Below are positions 6,627-13,288 of a stretch of 17,859 nucleotides of DNA, piece by piece. The notes below the pieces were generated by a model. The model ran no database searches. It saw nothing but the letters and a program-made list of their open reading frames with translations, and was not told the origin of the DNA. Source of the DNA: UBA940 sp031547885 (GTDB lineage: Bacteria; Bacteroidota; Bacteroidia; Bacteroidales; Rikenellaceae). The DNA lies in assembly GCA_031547885.1 (NCBI GenBank), contig JAVBRO010000012.1, positions 1 through 17,859 on the forward strand. The letters are read 5' to 3'. A program made the translations under genes and the position numbers. Position 1 is the stretch's first letter. Each line of letters opens with the position of its first letter.

Positions 6627-7619
6627 ATGGCAATATTAGCATTCCAGAAGCCTGAAAAGGTCATTATGCTCGAATCCAATTCGACGTTCGGAAAATTCGA
6701 ATTCCGCCCGCTCGAACCCGGTTTCGGCATGACCATCGGCAATGCCTTGCGCCGGATCCTGCTCTCGTCCTTAGAGGGTTATGCGATCACCACGGTCAAG
6801 GTCGCCGGTGTAGATCACGAGTTTGCCGCCATTCCCGGAGTGATGGAAGGGATGATCGATATCATCCTGAACCTCAAGAAGGTTCGCTTCGTCCGCACCG
6901 TTGAGAATGTCGACAGCGAGAAAGTGACGCTGAACGTTGCCGGTGTCTCGGAACTGACGGCCGGGTATATCTCGAATTTCCTCTCCAGTTTCAAGGTGCT
7001 CAATCCTGACATGGTTATCTGCCGCCTCACTCCCGATACCAAACTGACGATAGACCTTACTATTGCTAAGGGTCGCGGGTATGTTCCGGCCGAAGAAAAC
7101 CAGCCTGCGGAAGCCGAATTCGGTCTGCTGGCGATCGACTCGATACATTCGCCCATCGTGAATGTCAAGTACTCGATCGACAACTACCGCGTGGAGCAGC
7201 GCACGGACTACGAAAAACTGAACCTCGAGATCACCACCGACGGTTCGATCCACCCGAAGGAGGCTCTCAAGGAGGCTGCCAAGATACTTATCCATCACTT
7301 CATGCTCTTCTCCGATGAGAAGATCACGGTCAACATCGACGAAGCCGGTTCGGCCGAAGAGTTCGACGAAGACGTTCTGCACATGCGCCAGCTTTTGAAG
7401 ACCAAGCTGTCGGACCAGGACCTCTCCGTCAGGGCGCTCAACTGCCTGAAGGCCGCCGAAGTGGATACGGTTGGCGACCTGGTGCGTTTCAATCGCAACG
7501 ACCTGCTGAAGTTCCGCAACTTTGGTAAGAAGTCGCTGTCGGAGCTGGACGACCTGCTGGCATCGCTGAACCTGCACTTCGGAATGGACGTTTCTCCTTA
7601 CAAACTTGACAAAGACTAA
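6627..7619 (+). CDS. rpoA: DNA-directed RNA polymerase subunit alpha
   Basis: The alpha subunit, 330 residues, the usual length. Its dimer scaffolds assembly of core RNA polymerase, and its C-terminal domain contacts upstream DNA and activators. The N-terminal dimerisation domain (to about residue 230) contains FGKFEFRPLEPGFGMTIGNA followed by LRRILLSSLEGYA; the Arg pair in LRRILLSS matches the beta-contact region. The acidic linker EEFDEDVLHMRQ leads to the C-terminal domain from about residue 261 (LSVRALNCLKAAEVDTVGDL, then FRNFGKKSLSELDD), a helix-hairpin-helix fold. It lies between rpsD and rplQ. Confidence 0.98.
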   Translation: MAILAFQKPEKVIMLESNSTFGKFEFRPLEPGFGMTIGNALRRILLSSLEGYAITTVKVAGVDHEFAAIPGVMEGMIDIILNLKKVRFVRTVENVDSEKVTLNVAGVSELTAGYISNFLSSFKVLNPDMVICRLTPDTKLTIDLTIAKGRGYVPAEENQPAEAEFGLLAIDSIHSPIVNVKYSIDNYRVEQRTDYEKLNLEITTDGSIHPKEALKEAAKILIHHFMLFSDEKITVNIDEAGSAEEFDEDVLHMRQLLKTKLSDQDLSVRALNCLKAAEVDTVGDLVRFNRNDLLKFRNFGKKSLSELDDLLASLNLHFGMDVSPYKLDKD

Positions 7620-7660
7620 GCGCCTCTGTGCCAGGTCATTAACTTTTTAAGCACTTAACA

Positions 7661-8320
7661 ATGAGACATAATAAAAATTTCAACCACCTCGGCAGGACCA
7701 GCGCGCACCGCAAAGCCACGCTTGCGAATATGGCGACGTCGCTCGTCATGCACAAGAGGATCGAAACGACTGTGGCGAAAGCCAGGGCGCTGAAAATGTA
7801 TGTGGAGCCGCTTGTTACCAAGTCGAAGGAAGACACTACACATTCGCGCCGCGTGGTTTTCAGCTACCTGAAAGATAAACACGCTACCGCTGAGATGTTC
7901 CGCACGATAGCTCCCGCCGTGGGCGACCGTCCCGGAGGTTACACCCGTATCCTCAAGACTGGTTTCCGCCTGGGCGACGCAGCCGACATGTGCATCATCG
8001 AATTCGTGGACTTCAACGACACCTACAAGGCCGGCGTGACCGGTTCGGGCGCTGTCAAGTCGCGCACCCGCCGCGGAAGCAAGTCCGTTGCTAAAGAGGC
8101 CCACGTTCCTGCTGCCGATGATTCGGCGATACTGGGTGGCGAAGGCGAAGCAGTTGCCGAAGCACTCGAAACTCCGGTAAAGACCGTTAAGCCTGCCGCT
8201 GCCAAGAAACCCGCAGCCGCTAAGAAGCCCGCAGGTCCGAAACCCGTCGCTCCCAAAGGCGGAAAGGTTTCCGGCTCGAAAGCATCCGCAGGCCGCAGCG
8301 TAGCTACCAAGAAAGGCTGA
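7661..8320 (+). CDS. rplQ: 50S ribosomal protein L17 with long basic tail
   Basis: L17 lies near the polypeptide exit of the large subunit. The conserved core occupies about residues 1-125: MRHNKNFNHLGRTSAHRKAT, then the LVMHKRIETTVAKARALK helix, GGYTRILKTGFRLGDAADM and EFVDFN. Bacterial L17 proteins are often 115-160 residues, but this one has 219. The extra 90 or so residues form a low-complexity tail: a short acidic part (DDSAILGGEGEAVAEALE), then Ala-Lys-Pro repeats (PAAAKKPAAAKKPAGPK) and a Ser/Gly/Lys-rich end. C-terminal additions to L17 are known in this phylum, but this is at the long end. It is the last gene of the operon; a terminator follows 20 bases later. Confidence 0.96.
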   Translation: MRHNKNFNHLGRTSAHRKATLANMATSLVMHKRIETTVAKARALKMYVEPLVTKSKEDTTHSRRVVFSYLKDKHATAEMFRTIAPAVGDRPGGYTRILKTGFRLGDAADMCIIEFVDFNDTYKAGVTGSGAVKSRTRRGSKSVAKEAHVPAADDSAILGGEGEAVAEALETPVKTVKPAAAKKPAAAKKPAGPKPVAPKGGKVSGSKASAGRSVATKKG

Positions 8321-8340
8321 TCGACAGATCTACAATATTC

Positions 8341-8378
8341 AAAAAGAAGCGATTTCGAAAGAGATCGCTTCTTTTTTT
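8341..8378 (+). terminator. Intrinsic terminator of the ribosomal operon
   Basis: A perfect 13-bp inverted repeat (arms 8341-8353 and 8364-8376, core AAGAAGCGAT / ATCGCTTCTT) encloses a 10-base loop. It ends in a run of seven T at 8372-8378. It begins 20 bases after the rplQ stop, so it ends the long rpsH...rplQ transcript. Confidence 0.93.
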
Positions 8379-8472
8379 GTGCTGTCCCGGAAAATATTTT
8401 TCAGGCGCCACCCCATCCAGACACTACTACGGCGCACATACTATATTATTTTTCTAAAAATCTATCCAAAAA

Positions 8473-8499
8473 ATAGTATTATGTATTGCATAGTATTAT
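8473..8499 (+). repeat. Direct repeat ATAGTATTAT flanking a -33 box
   Basis: The 10-bp sequence ATAGTATTAT occurs at 8473-8482 and again at 8490-8499, a centre-to-centre distance of 17 bp. The second copy starts two bases after the putative -33 element of the first promoter of the pspC/padR cluster. The arrangement could be a pair of regulator half-sites. The surrounding 8379-8638 region is AT-rich and I see no convincing gene in it. Confidence 0.45.
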
Positions 8500-8516
8500 T
8501 TTTATTTCTATATTTG
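8484..8516 (+). promoter_or_regulatory. Candidate promoter P1 of the pspC/padR cluster
   Basis: TATATTTG at 8509-8516 matches the Bacteroidota -7 consensus TAnnTTTG exactly. TATTG at 8484-8488 is a fair -33 element, 20 bases upstream. The box lies 122 bases before the first pspC-like start, in an AT-rich region directly after the ribosomal terminator. Confidence 0.6.
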
Positions 8517-8582
8517 TACCAGAATATAGGATGCGCCTCGGACATCTTAGCGAGTAAACTCGCACGACGCCTCTCGGCTTTC

Positions 8583-8592
8583 TCTATATTTG
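8583..8592 (+). promoter_or_regulatory. Candidate second -7 box P2, identical decamer
   Basis: The decamer TCTATATTTG of the first promoter (8507-8516) recurs exactly at 8583-8592, again containing TATATTTG. It lies 46 bases before the first pspC-like start. No good TTTG element is seen at the right distance upstream. Instead a small hairpin, GCGAG-TAAA-CTCGC, occupies 8550-8563, where a regulator could bind. Confidence 0.45.
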
Positions 8593-8638
8593 CATTGTGA
8601 TAGAAGATGTAATTCATAAAATCTAATATAATACTGCT

Positions 8639-9160
8639 ATGAAACAGACATTCAACGTAAACATTGGAGGGCGGGGATACAACATCGACAACGATGCCTA
8701 CGAACTCCTCGACAAGTATCTCAACGATATTTCGTCGCGCCTGAGCGAGTCAGACGTCGAGTCGATGGACGATATCGAATCGCGGATCGCCGACATTTTC
8801 GACGAACGCATCTCTTCGACCATGCAGGTCGTGACCATCGACATGGTGCGCCGCGCGATGGCGGTCATCGGACGTCCCGATATGTTCGGCGGACAGAAGC
8901 GCGGATTTTCGTACCAGGAAACCACTTACCCACATGAGCCGAAGCGTCTTTACCGCTCGACGGACAACAAGGTAATCGCCGGTGTGTGCGGCGGAATGGG
9001 CGATTATTTCAATGTGGACCCCAACCTGATCAGGGTGATCGCTGCTATTCTGCTCTTCGTAACTGTCTTCACAGCTTCGATAGTGTACATCATCATGTGG
9101 ATAGTGATTCCTCAGGCGCCTAATTATGTTAAGTACGAAGAGAGCCGCAGGAGGAGATGA
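8639..9160 (+). CDS. Short PspC-domain membrane protein
   Basis: A 173-residue protein in two parts. Residues 1-85 are a soluble domain (NIDNDAYELLDKYLNDISSR, then DIESRIADIFDERI) that also begins the larger PspC protein at 9628; both carry DNDAY at residues 17-21. Residues about 102-160 are a PspC domain: KRLYRSTDNKVIAGVCGGMG then DYFNVDPNLIRVI, leading into a membrane segment (about 134-158, ILLFVTVFTASIVYIIMWIVIP). A basic tail (ESRRRR) ends it. PspC in enterobacteria is an inner-membrane sensor of the phage-shock envelope response; here a sensor or membrane-stabilising role is inference. It is first in a pspC-padR-pspC set behind two candidate promoters. Confidence 0.88.
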   Translation: MKQTFNVNIGGRGYNIDNDAYELLDKYLNDISSRLSESDVESMDDIESRIADIFDERISSTMQVVTIDMVRRAMAVIGRPDMFGGQKRGFSYQETTYPHEPKRLYRSTDNKVIAGVCGGMGDYFNVDPNLIRVIAAILLFVTVFTASIVYIIMWIVIPQAPNYVKYEESRRRR

Positions 9161-9214
9161 CGCTGGGTGCGCAAACCGCGCGACCCGAAAAACGATAACT
9201 AAAAGTCAGCAATC

Positions 9215-9562
9215 ATGACAGCAGAAAATTTAAAGAATGTGGACAATGTGAAGGCGCAGATGCGGAAGGGAATTTTGGAGTATTGCATTCTTTCCATCCT
9301 GTCGCGCGGCGATTCATACGCTCCGCAGATCATCTCGGAACTCAAGGAAGCCGACATGATCGTAGTCGAGGGGACGTTGTATCCCCTGCTGGCCCGGCAG
9401 AAGAACCAGGGCTTGCTCTCTTACCGCTGGGAAGAGTCGCCCCAGGGCCCCCCGCGCAAATATTACATGATAACGGACCGGGGACGCGAAGTTTTGGCGC
9501 AGTTGGATGAAGTGTGGGAAGAGATGGTGGCGCAGATCAAAATAATACGTTACGGGAAGTAA
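9215..9562 (+). CDS. PadR-family transcriptional regulator
   Basis: A 115-residue winged-helix repressor of the PadR family (short type, no long C-terminal coiled-coil domain). The recognisable core is GILEYCILSILSRGDSYAPQ, then VEGTLYPLLARQKNQGLLSY, then GPPRKYYMITDRGRE, which gives the helix-turn-helix and the wing. A final helix (VLAQLDEVWEEMVAQIKII) would mediate dimerisation. In Bacteroidota PadR genes often sit directly before PspC-domain genes, as here: 65 bases separate it from the larger pspC gene and 54 bases from the smaller one upstream. It probably autoregulates the set. A possible operator (TTACA-CT-TGTAA) lies just before the next gene. The inducing signal is unknown. Confidence 0.93.
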   Translation: MTAENLKNVDNVKAQMRKGILEYCILSILSRGDSYAPQIISELKEADMIVVEGTLYPLLARQKNQGLLSYRWEESPQGPPRKYYMITDRGREVLAQLDEVWEEMVAQIKIIRYGK

Positions 9563-9601
9563 CTTTTGTGACAAATTTAAACAATATCTAAAAAACACCA
9601 C

Positions 9602-9623
9602 TTACACTTGTAATGTAATTTAC
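9602..9623 (+). promoter_or_regulatory. Candidate PadR operator dyads before pspC 2
   Basis: Two small palindromes lie 4-26 bases before the ATG at 9628: TTACA-CT-TGTAA (9602-9613) and GTAA-T-TTAC (9615-9623). The octamer ATGTAATT at 9613-9620 is also present in the leader of the first pspC gene (8607-8614). Known PadR sites are short dyads of ATGT/ACAT type, so this is a reasonable operator candidate but unproven. Confidence 0.35.
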
Positions 9624-9627
9624 GACC

Positions 9628-10950
9628 ATGAAAAAGATAGAAAAAGTAAGTATTGCAGACATATCTTTTACTTTAGATAACGATGCCTATGTCTCTTTAA
9701 GGCAGTATCTTGATTCACTGCATAGTTATTATGATAAAGACCCGGACGGAAGCGAGATTATCGCCGATATCGAGGCGCGCATCGCCGAACTTATCCTTAA
9801 CGAGCAGGTCTATACCAAGATCGTCAGCAAGCAATTGATCGACTCGATAATCGCCCAGTTGGGGACACCTGAAGAGATCGAGGAACAGGCCGACGAACGC
9901 ACCGACGGATACGCTCCCCTGCCCGACCCGTCGATACCGCGCAGGCTCTACCGCAACCGCGAAGGACGCATCCTGGGCGGCGTGTGTAGCGGTATGGCCC
10001 ATTTCTGGGATATCAGCGTGGCTTGGATCAGGCTCGCGTTCCTAGCTCCGATGATACTTTTCATACTGGCCGCGCCGTTCCATTGGCATTGGGTGAAGGA
10101 TTTCGCGCTGGGATGGTCGTGGGTTTTCATAGTGATATACGTGGTGCTGTGGTTCGCCATACCGATGGCTAAAACACCGAGGCAGAAACTTGAGTCGCGT
10201 GGCGAAAAGATAACCCCGTCGTCCATCCGCCAGAACCTTCAGGAGGGGGCCAGAACCCCCAGCGGCAAGAAAGCCGCGTCGGTTGTCGCTGAAATCCTGG
10301 CAGTTGTGGGGCGCGTGCTGCTGTTCTTTATAAAGCTGGTGGTGGCCGTGATCGGTTTCTCGTTCGTAATAGCCGCGTTCTCGATCCTGATAGGAATAAT
10401 AGTGGGCGCATTCAATCCGGCGACCATCGGCATCGTAACCGCCACGTCGCTGGCAGGACTCACGATACTCACTCCGCTGGTGTTCGCGCTGCTCCTCATG
10501 TTCTGCATCATGATCCCGTTGTTTGTGGTGGGTGTCGCCCTGCTCAGCATGGTGTTCAGCTGGAAACCCGGCAAGGTGTTCTACGGAGTGTTGCTGGGGA
10601 TATGGCTGCTCGCGATGATATTCTGTTCGGTCGTGATCGCCAACAACGCCCGCTACCTGCGCGACGAACTGCGCCACGGGGATATCACCATCGGCTGGAC
10701 ACCTGACAGGCACCGCAACCATATCCAGATCAAACAGCACCGCACGGGCGACGGCCGCAAGACCATCCGCGTAATCCGCGACGGGTCCGATGCGGAGGAG
10801 ATCAGGAGTGTGGATATAGACGTCGCCGAGGATTCCCTGGTAGTCATTGTGAAGAAGCTGAAGGATGGAAGTGTTGAGAGCGATACACTGACAATCGGGG
10901 AATCCGACAGCGGCGCCGGGCGGATAACGATAAGACGGACTGATAATTAA
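9628..10950 (+). CDS. Large PspC-domain multi-pass membrane protein
   Basis: A 440-residue protein. Residues 1-85 are the same soluble domain as in the short PspC protein upstream (FTLDNDAYVSLRQYLDSL, IADIEARIAELI). The PspC domain follows at about 104-182 (RRLYRNREGRILGGVCSGMA and two hydrophobic segments). Next comes a cytoplasmic-looking basic linker (about 183-225), then four or five further membrane helices (about 227-338) and a soluble C-terminal domain (about 345-440) that looks beta-rich (DITIGW, IQIKQHR, RSVDIDVAEDSLVVIVKKL). This layout is common in PspC proteins of Bacteroidota. It probably works with the short PspC and PadR in an envelope-stress response, by analogy with the Psp system. 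No PspA or PspF gene is visible nearby. It is convergent with nfo. Confidence 0.88.
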   Translation: MKKIEKVSIADISFTLDNDAYVSLRQYLDSLHSYYDKDPDGSEIIADIEARIAELILNEQVYTKIVSKQLIDSIIAQLGTPEEIEEQADERTDGYAPLPDPSIPRRLYRNREGRILGGVCSGMAHFWDISVAWIRLAFLAPMILFILAAPFHWHWVKDFALGWSWVFIVIYVVLWFAIPMAKTPRQKLESRGEKITPSSIRQNLQEGARTPSGKKAASVVAEILAVVGRVLLFFIKLVVAVIGFSFVIAAFSILIGIIVGAFNPATIGIVTATSLAGLTILTPLVFALLLMFCIMIPLFVVGVALLSMVFSWKPGKVFYGVLLGIWLLAMIFCSVVIANNARYLRDELRHGDITIGWTPDRHRNHIQIKQHRTGDGRKTIRVIRDGSDAEEIRSVDIDVAEDSLVVIVKKLKDGSVESDTLTIGESDSGAGRITIRRTDN

Positions 10951-11015
10951 GTGCCGTAATGACGAAGTCGTGATGACTTTAATTCCTCATGTATTAGTTA
11001 AAAAATTGGTTAGTG

Positions 11016-11050
11016 AAAAAGCCTGATCCGTCCGGGGTCAGGCTTTTTTT
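11016..11050 (+). terminator. Hairpin terminator, probably bidirectional
   Basis: Arms 11016-11029 and 11035-11048 form a 14-bp stem with one G-T pair (AAAAAGCCTGATCC / GGGTCAGGCTTTTT) around a 5-base loop, then more T. Read on the minus strand it also ends in a T run, so it can serve both the pspC cluster and the convergent nfo gene. Confidence 0.88.
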
Positions 11051-11144
11051 GTGGCAACGGCCACGGCGGGTCGGAACGCCGACGGCGGATTTGATGATAA
11101 AGGTGGCCGATGGCCTGATCTCCCGGCACAGCGCAGCCGTCATT
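11051..11144 (-). repeat. Dispersed repeat: two 19-bp hairpins plus tail
   Basis: On the minus strand this element reads tail, then two exact tandem 19-bp units. Unit 11070-11088 is CCGCC-GTCGG-CGTT-CCGAC and unit 11051-11069 is CCGCC-GTGGC-CGTT-GCCAC. The stems differ at two positions in each arm, yet each is fully paired. The tail (11089-11144) matches 17594-17650 at about 48 of 57 aligned positions by hand, including identical TTGATGATAAAGGTGG and GGCACAGCGCAGCC blocks (plus strand). The hairpins abut the T tract of the terminator directly, and the tail stops 19 bases before the nfo stop codon. I do not recognise this family. Confidence 0.8.
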
Positions 11145-11163
11145 TTGCTTGCAATATGTACTG

Positions 11164-12009
11164 CTAAATCTTTGTTGCAAAGTTTTTCAGCGCCGCGATC
11201 TCGGCGGGCCATTTCGATTCGTCGGGTGTTTCGAGAACGAGAGGCATGCCGTCGAAACGGCTGTCCTGCATGATGTAGCGGTAACATTCCCAACCCAATT
11301 CGCCTTCGCCCAGATTGGCATGGCGGTCTACATGGCTGCCAAATGACTTCAAGGTATCGTTGAAGTGCATACCTTTAAGATATTCAAAACCAATTATTTC
11401 TTCGAACCATGCGAATGTCGAATCGCACGCTTCTGCGGTGCGCAGATCGTAGCCCGCGGCGTAGGCGTGGCAGGTGTCGATACAGACCCCGACACGGGTT
11501 TTGTCTTCTACGCGATCGATGATGCGGGCCAGCTCCTCGAACCTCGAACCGACGTTACTCCCCTGCCCCGCCGTGTTCTCGATGACGGCGATGACGTCCC
11601 GCGTCCGGTCGAGCGCAATGTTTATCGACTCGGCGATCCGGTCAAGGCACTCGTCCAGGGAACTTTGCAGGTGGCTGCCGGGGTGGAAATTCAGTCGGTC
11701 GATGCCCAACTGTTCGCACCTCTGCATCTCGTCGAGGAAGGCCGCGCGGGATTTTTCAAGTTCGTCCGCGCCCGGGTGCCCGAGATTTATGAGATAGCTG
11801 TCGTGGGGAAGTATCTGCCCGGGGCCGTACCCGAATTTGCGACAGTTCTCTTTAAAGGCTTGGATAGAGACCGCCGAAAGCGGCGCAGCCTGCCACTGGC
11901 GTTGGTTTTTCGTAAAAAGGGCGAAGGCTGTGGCCCCTATTGCCTGGGCGTTCAGGGGGGCATTCTCCACCCCTCCCGCCGCGCTTACATGTGCTCCTAT
12001 GTATTTCAT
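11164..12009 (-). CDS. nfo: Endonuclease IV (AP endonuclease)
   Basis: A 281-residue class II apurinic/apyrimidinic endonuclease that cuts the DNA backbone 5' to abasic sites in base-excision repair. It closely resembles E. coli Nfo along its whole length: MKYIGAHVSAAGGVENAPLN, ALFTKNQRQW, QILPHDSYLINLGHP, CIDTCHAYAAGYDLRT. All nine metal ligands of the tri-zinc site can be placed: His69, His109, Glu144, Asp178, His181, His215, Asp228, His230 and Glu260. It is convergent with the pspC cluster and divergent from the DUF3078 gene. Candidate promoter elements lie at 12043-12077 on the minus strand. It is complete and ordinary. Confidence 0.97.
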   Translation of the reverse strand: MKYIGAHVSAAGGVENAPLNAQAIGATAFALFTKNQRQWQAAPLSAVSIQAFKENCRKFGYGPGQILPHDSYLINLGHPGADELEKSRAAFLDEMQRCEQLGIDRLNFHPGSHLQSSLDECLDRIAESINIALDRTRDVIAVIENTAGQGSNVGSRFEELARIIDRVEDKTRVGVCIDTCHAYAAGYDLRTAEACDSTFAWFEEIIGFEYLKGMHFNDTLKSFGSHVDRHANLGEGELGWECYRYIMQDSRFDGMPLVLETPDESKWPAEIAALKNFATKI

Positions 12010-12042
12010 ATTTTTTCCTATCCGTTAGCTGTTTATATTATG

Positions 12043-12077
12043 TAAATATATGAAAAATTCCCTGAAAGTCTGACAAA
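12043..12077 (-). promoter_or_regulatory. Candidate nfo promoter
   Basis: On the minus strand TTTG (12074-12077) and TATATTTA (12043-12050) resemble the -33 and -7 elements, 23 bases apart. The -7 box has one mismatch to TAnnTTTG. It lies 33 bases upstream of the nfo start, in the region shared with the divergent gene. Confidence 0.4.
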
Positions 12078-12088
12078 AACGGCCTTTT

Positions 12089-12122
12089 ATTGCAATATAA
12101 ACAGACATCTTTCGTATCTTTG
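12089..12122 (+). promoter_or_regulatory. Candidate promoter of the DUF3078-S41 set
   Basis: TATCTTTG at 12115-12122 is an exact TAnnTTTG -7 box. ATTG at 12089-12092 is a plausible -33 element, 22 bases upstream. The box ends 22 bases before the ATG at 12145, and nothing similar precedes the next two genes. Confidence 0.6.
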
Positions 12123-12144
12123 CTGAATAGCAGACGAAAGAGAA

Positions 12145-13281
12145 ATGAGGATCAGATATATATTGATGCTTGCAGTTGCGCTCCTGACAGTTACCGGAGC
12201 AAAGGCGCAATTTTCCCTTAATACGGTGGAAGAGAGCGCAAAACTCGCGGTGCCGATGAAAGTGTACCATGTTCCGATGAAGGTGGATGTCATTAATGAC
12301 GCCAAGGCCGAGATGATGCGCAAGGCCCTGTGGCGCCAGCGGAATCTCGTCGATACCAAGATCAATTTTACCGGCTCCACTACGCAGTATAACGACGCAT
12401 GGAACAACGGCGGCGGCCAGAATGTCGTTTCGGGCCTGTTGCTGGCCTACTATTACCATACTTACGAGCGCAACCGTTTCATCACGACCTTTAAGTTCGA
12501 TGCCCAGTACGGGATGAATTTCATCGACGATATCTGGTTCAAAAATCAGGATTATTTCAAACTGTACTACCTCACTTCATGGAAACTCAAGAAAGAAGGG
12601 CTGCTGAAGAACTGGGCATACAGCTTCTCGGCGACATTCGCGTCGCAGTTTGCAACGGGGTATGAGTCCAGGGCTAAGCAGGTGGATGTGTGGAGTAGTT
12701 TTATGGCGCCGGCGACGCTCAACGGCGGGGTCGGGCTTACCTACACCTCGCCTAATAAGAAGCTGCCCTTCATTATCACAATAGAGCCTATTTCGGGAAA
12801 TGTGCTTTTTGTCACGGACGACCGCATCCTTCCGGCCAGAAGGCAGAAACTCGGTATACCGGTGACGCCGGTATACGGCGTCAACCCTGACGACCCTACC
12901 GGACCGGAGATTATCGTGGGTTATGATTACAAGAATTTCAAGGCCGAGGGCGGTTCCAATTTCAAGCTTTCGTTTAACCGGACGTTCAAATTCGGTAAGA
13001 AACAGGGTATTTCGCTGCAGTACAACACCAACCTTTCGTCGTTCTACGGCTGGATAACGCAGGTTGCTAAACACGACTCTCCGGCCGCTACCCCTCCGGC
13101 GAATGCTCCGCGGGCGATCGTTCCCACCGTGGACTGGACCAATGCGATAAACTTCGACCCCATAAAGTTCCTCACGCTCCAGTTCTCCACCCGCACCGTG
13201 TACGACCGCAGTCAGGTCGATAAGGTCCAGATGCAGTATTTCCTGAGCGTGGGACTAACGTACAAATACAAAAACAAGTAA
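12145..13281 (+). CDS. DUF3078-like outer-membrane protein
   Basis: A 378-residue exported protein. Residues 1-21 are a clear signal peptide (MRIRYILMLAVALLTVTGAK-A, cleavage likely between AKA and Q22). The mature protein has a charged N-terminal region with KALWRQRNLVDTKINFTGST, then QYNDAWNNGGGQNVV. Many alternating aromatic/hydrophobic strands follow (FITTFKFDAQYGMNF, YYLTSWKLKK, WAYSFSATFASQF, FLTLQFSTRTVYD), and it ends in an amphipathic strand (QYFLSVGLTYKYKNK), the look of a beta-barrel outer-membrane protein. I assign it to the DUF3078 type from overall resemblance; its function is unknown. A candidate promoter precedes it, and the S41 protease gene starts 7 bases after its stop, so the two are probably cotranscribed. 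Confidence 0.8.
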   Translation: MRIRYILMLAVALLTVTGAKAQFSLNTVEESAKLAVPMKVYHVPMKVDVINDAKAEMMRKALWRQRNLVDTKINFTGSTTQYNDAWNNGGGQNVVSGLLLAYYYHTYERNRFITTFKFDAQYGMNFIDDIWFKNQDYFKLYYLTSWKLKKEGLLKNWAYSFSATFASQFATGYESRAKQVDVWSSFMAPATLNGGVGLTYTSPNKKLPFIITIEPISGNVLFVTDDRILPARRQKLGIPVTPVYGVNPDDPTGPEIIVGYDYKNFKAEGGSNFKLSFNRTFKFGKKQGISLQYNTNLSSFYGWITQVAKHDSPAATPPANAPRAIVPTVDWTNAINFDPIKFLTLQFSTRTVYDRSQVDKVQMQYFLSVGLTYKYKNK

Positions 13282-13288
13282 ATACAAA

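Noticed and set aside
8379..8600. A 73-codon plus-strand frame (GTG start) in the region before the pspC cluster
   Set aside because: It overlaps the candidate promoter boxes, starts inside the terminator tail and has no recognisable features. AT-rich noncoding DNA explains its Phe/Ile/Tyr-rich sequence.
9165..9186. GC-rich hairpin (GGGTGCGC...GCGCGACCC with a bulge) between the first pspC and padR
   Set aside because: It is an imperfect stem followed by A residues rather than T; it could be chance in a GC-rich spacer and no function can be supported.
11164..12009. nfo as a gene transferred from Gammaproteobacteria because of its close likeness to E. coli Nfo
   Set aside because: Endonuclease IV is strongly conserved and Bacteroides proteins that I recall are just as similar; no unusual base composition is seen.
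11365..12045. A 226-codon plus-strand frame opposite nfo
   Set aside because: nfo on the other strand is complete with all nine metal ligands; this frame has no family resemblance.
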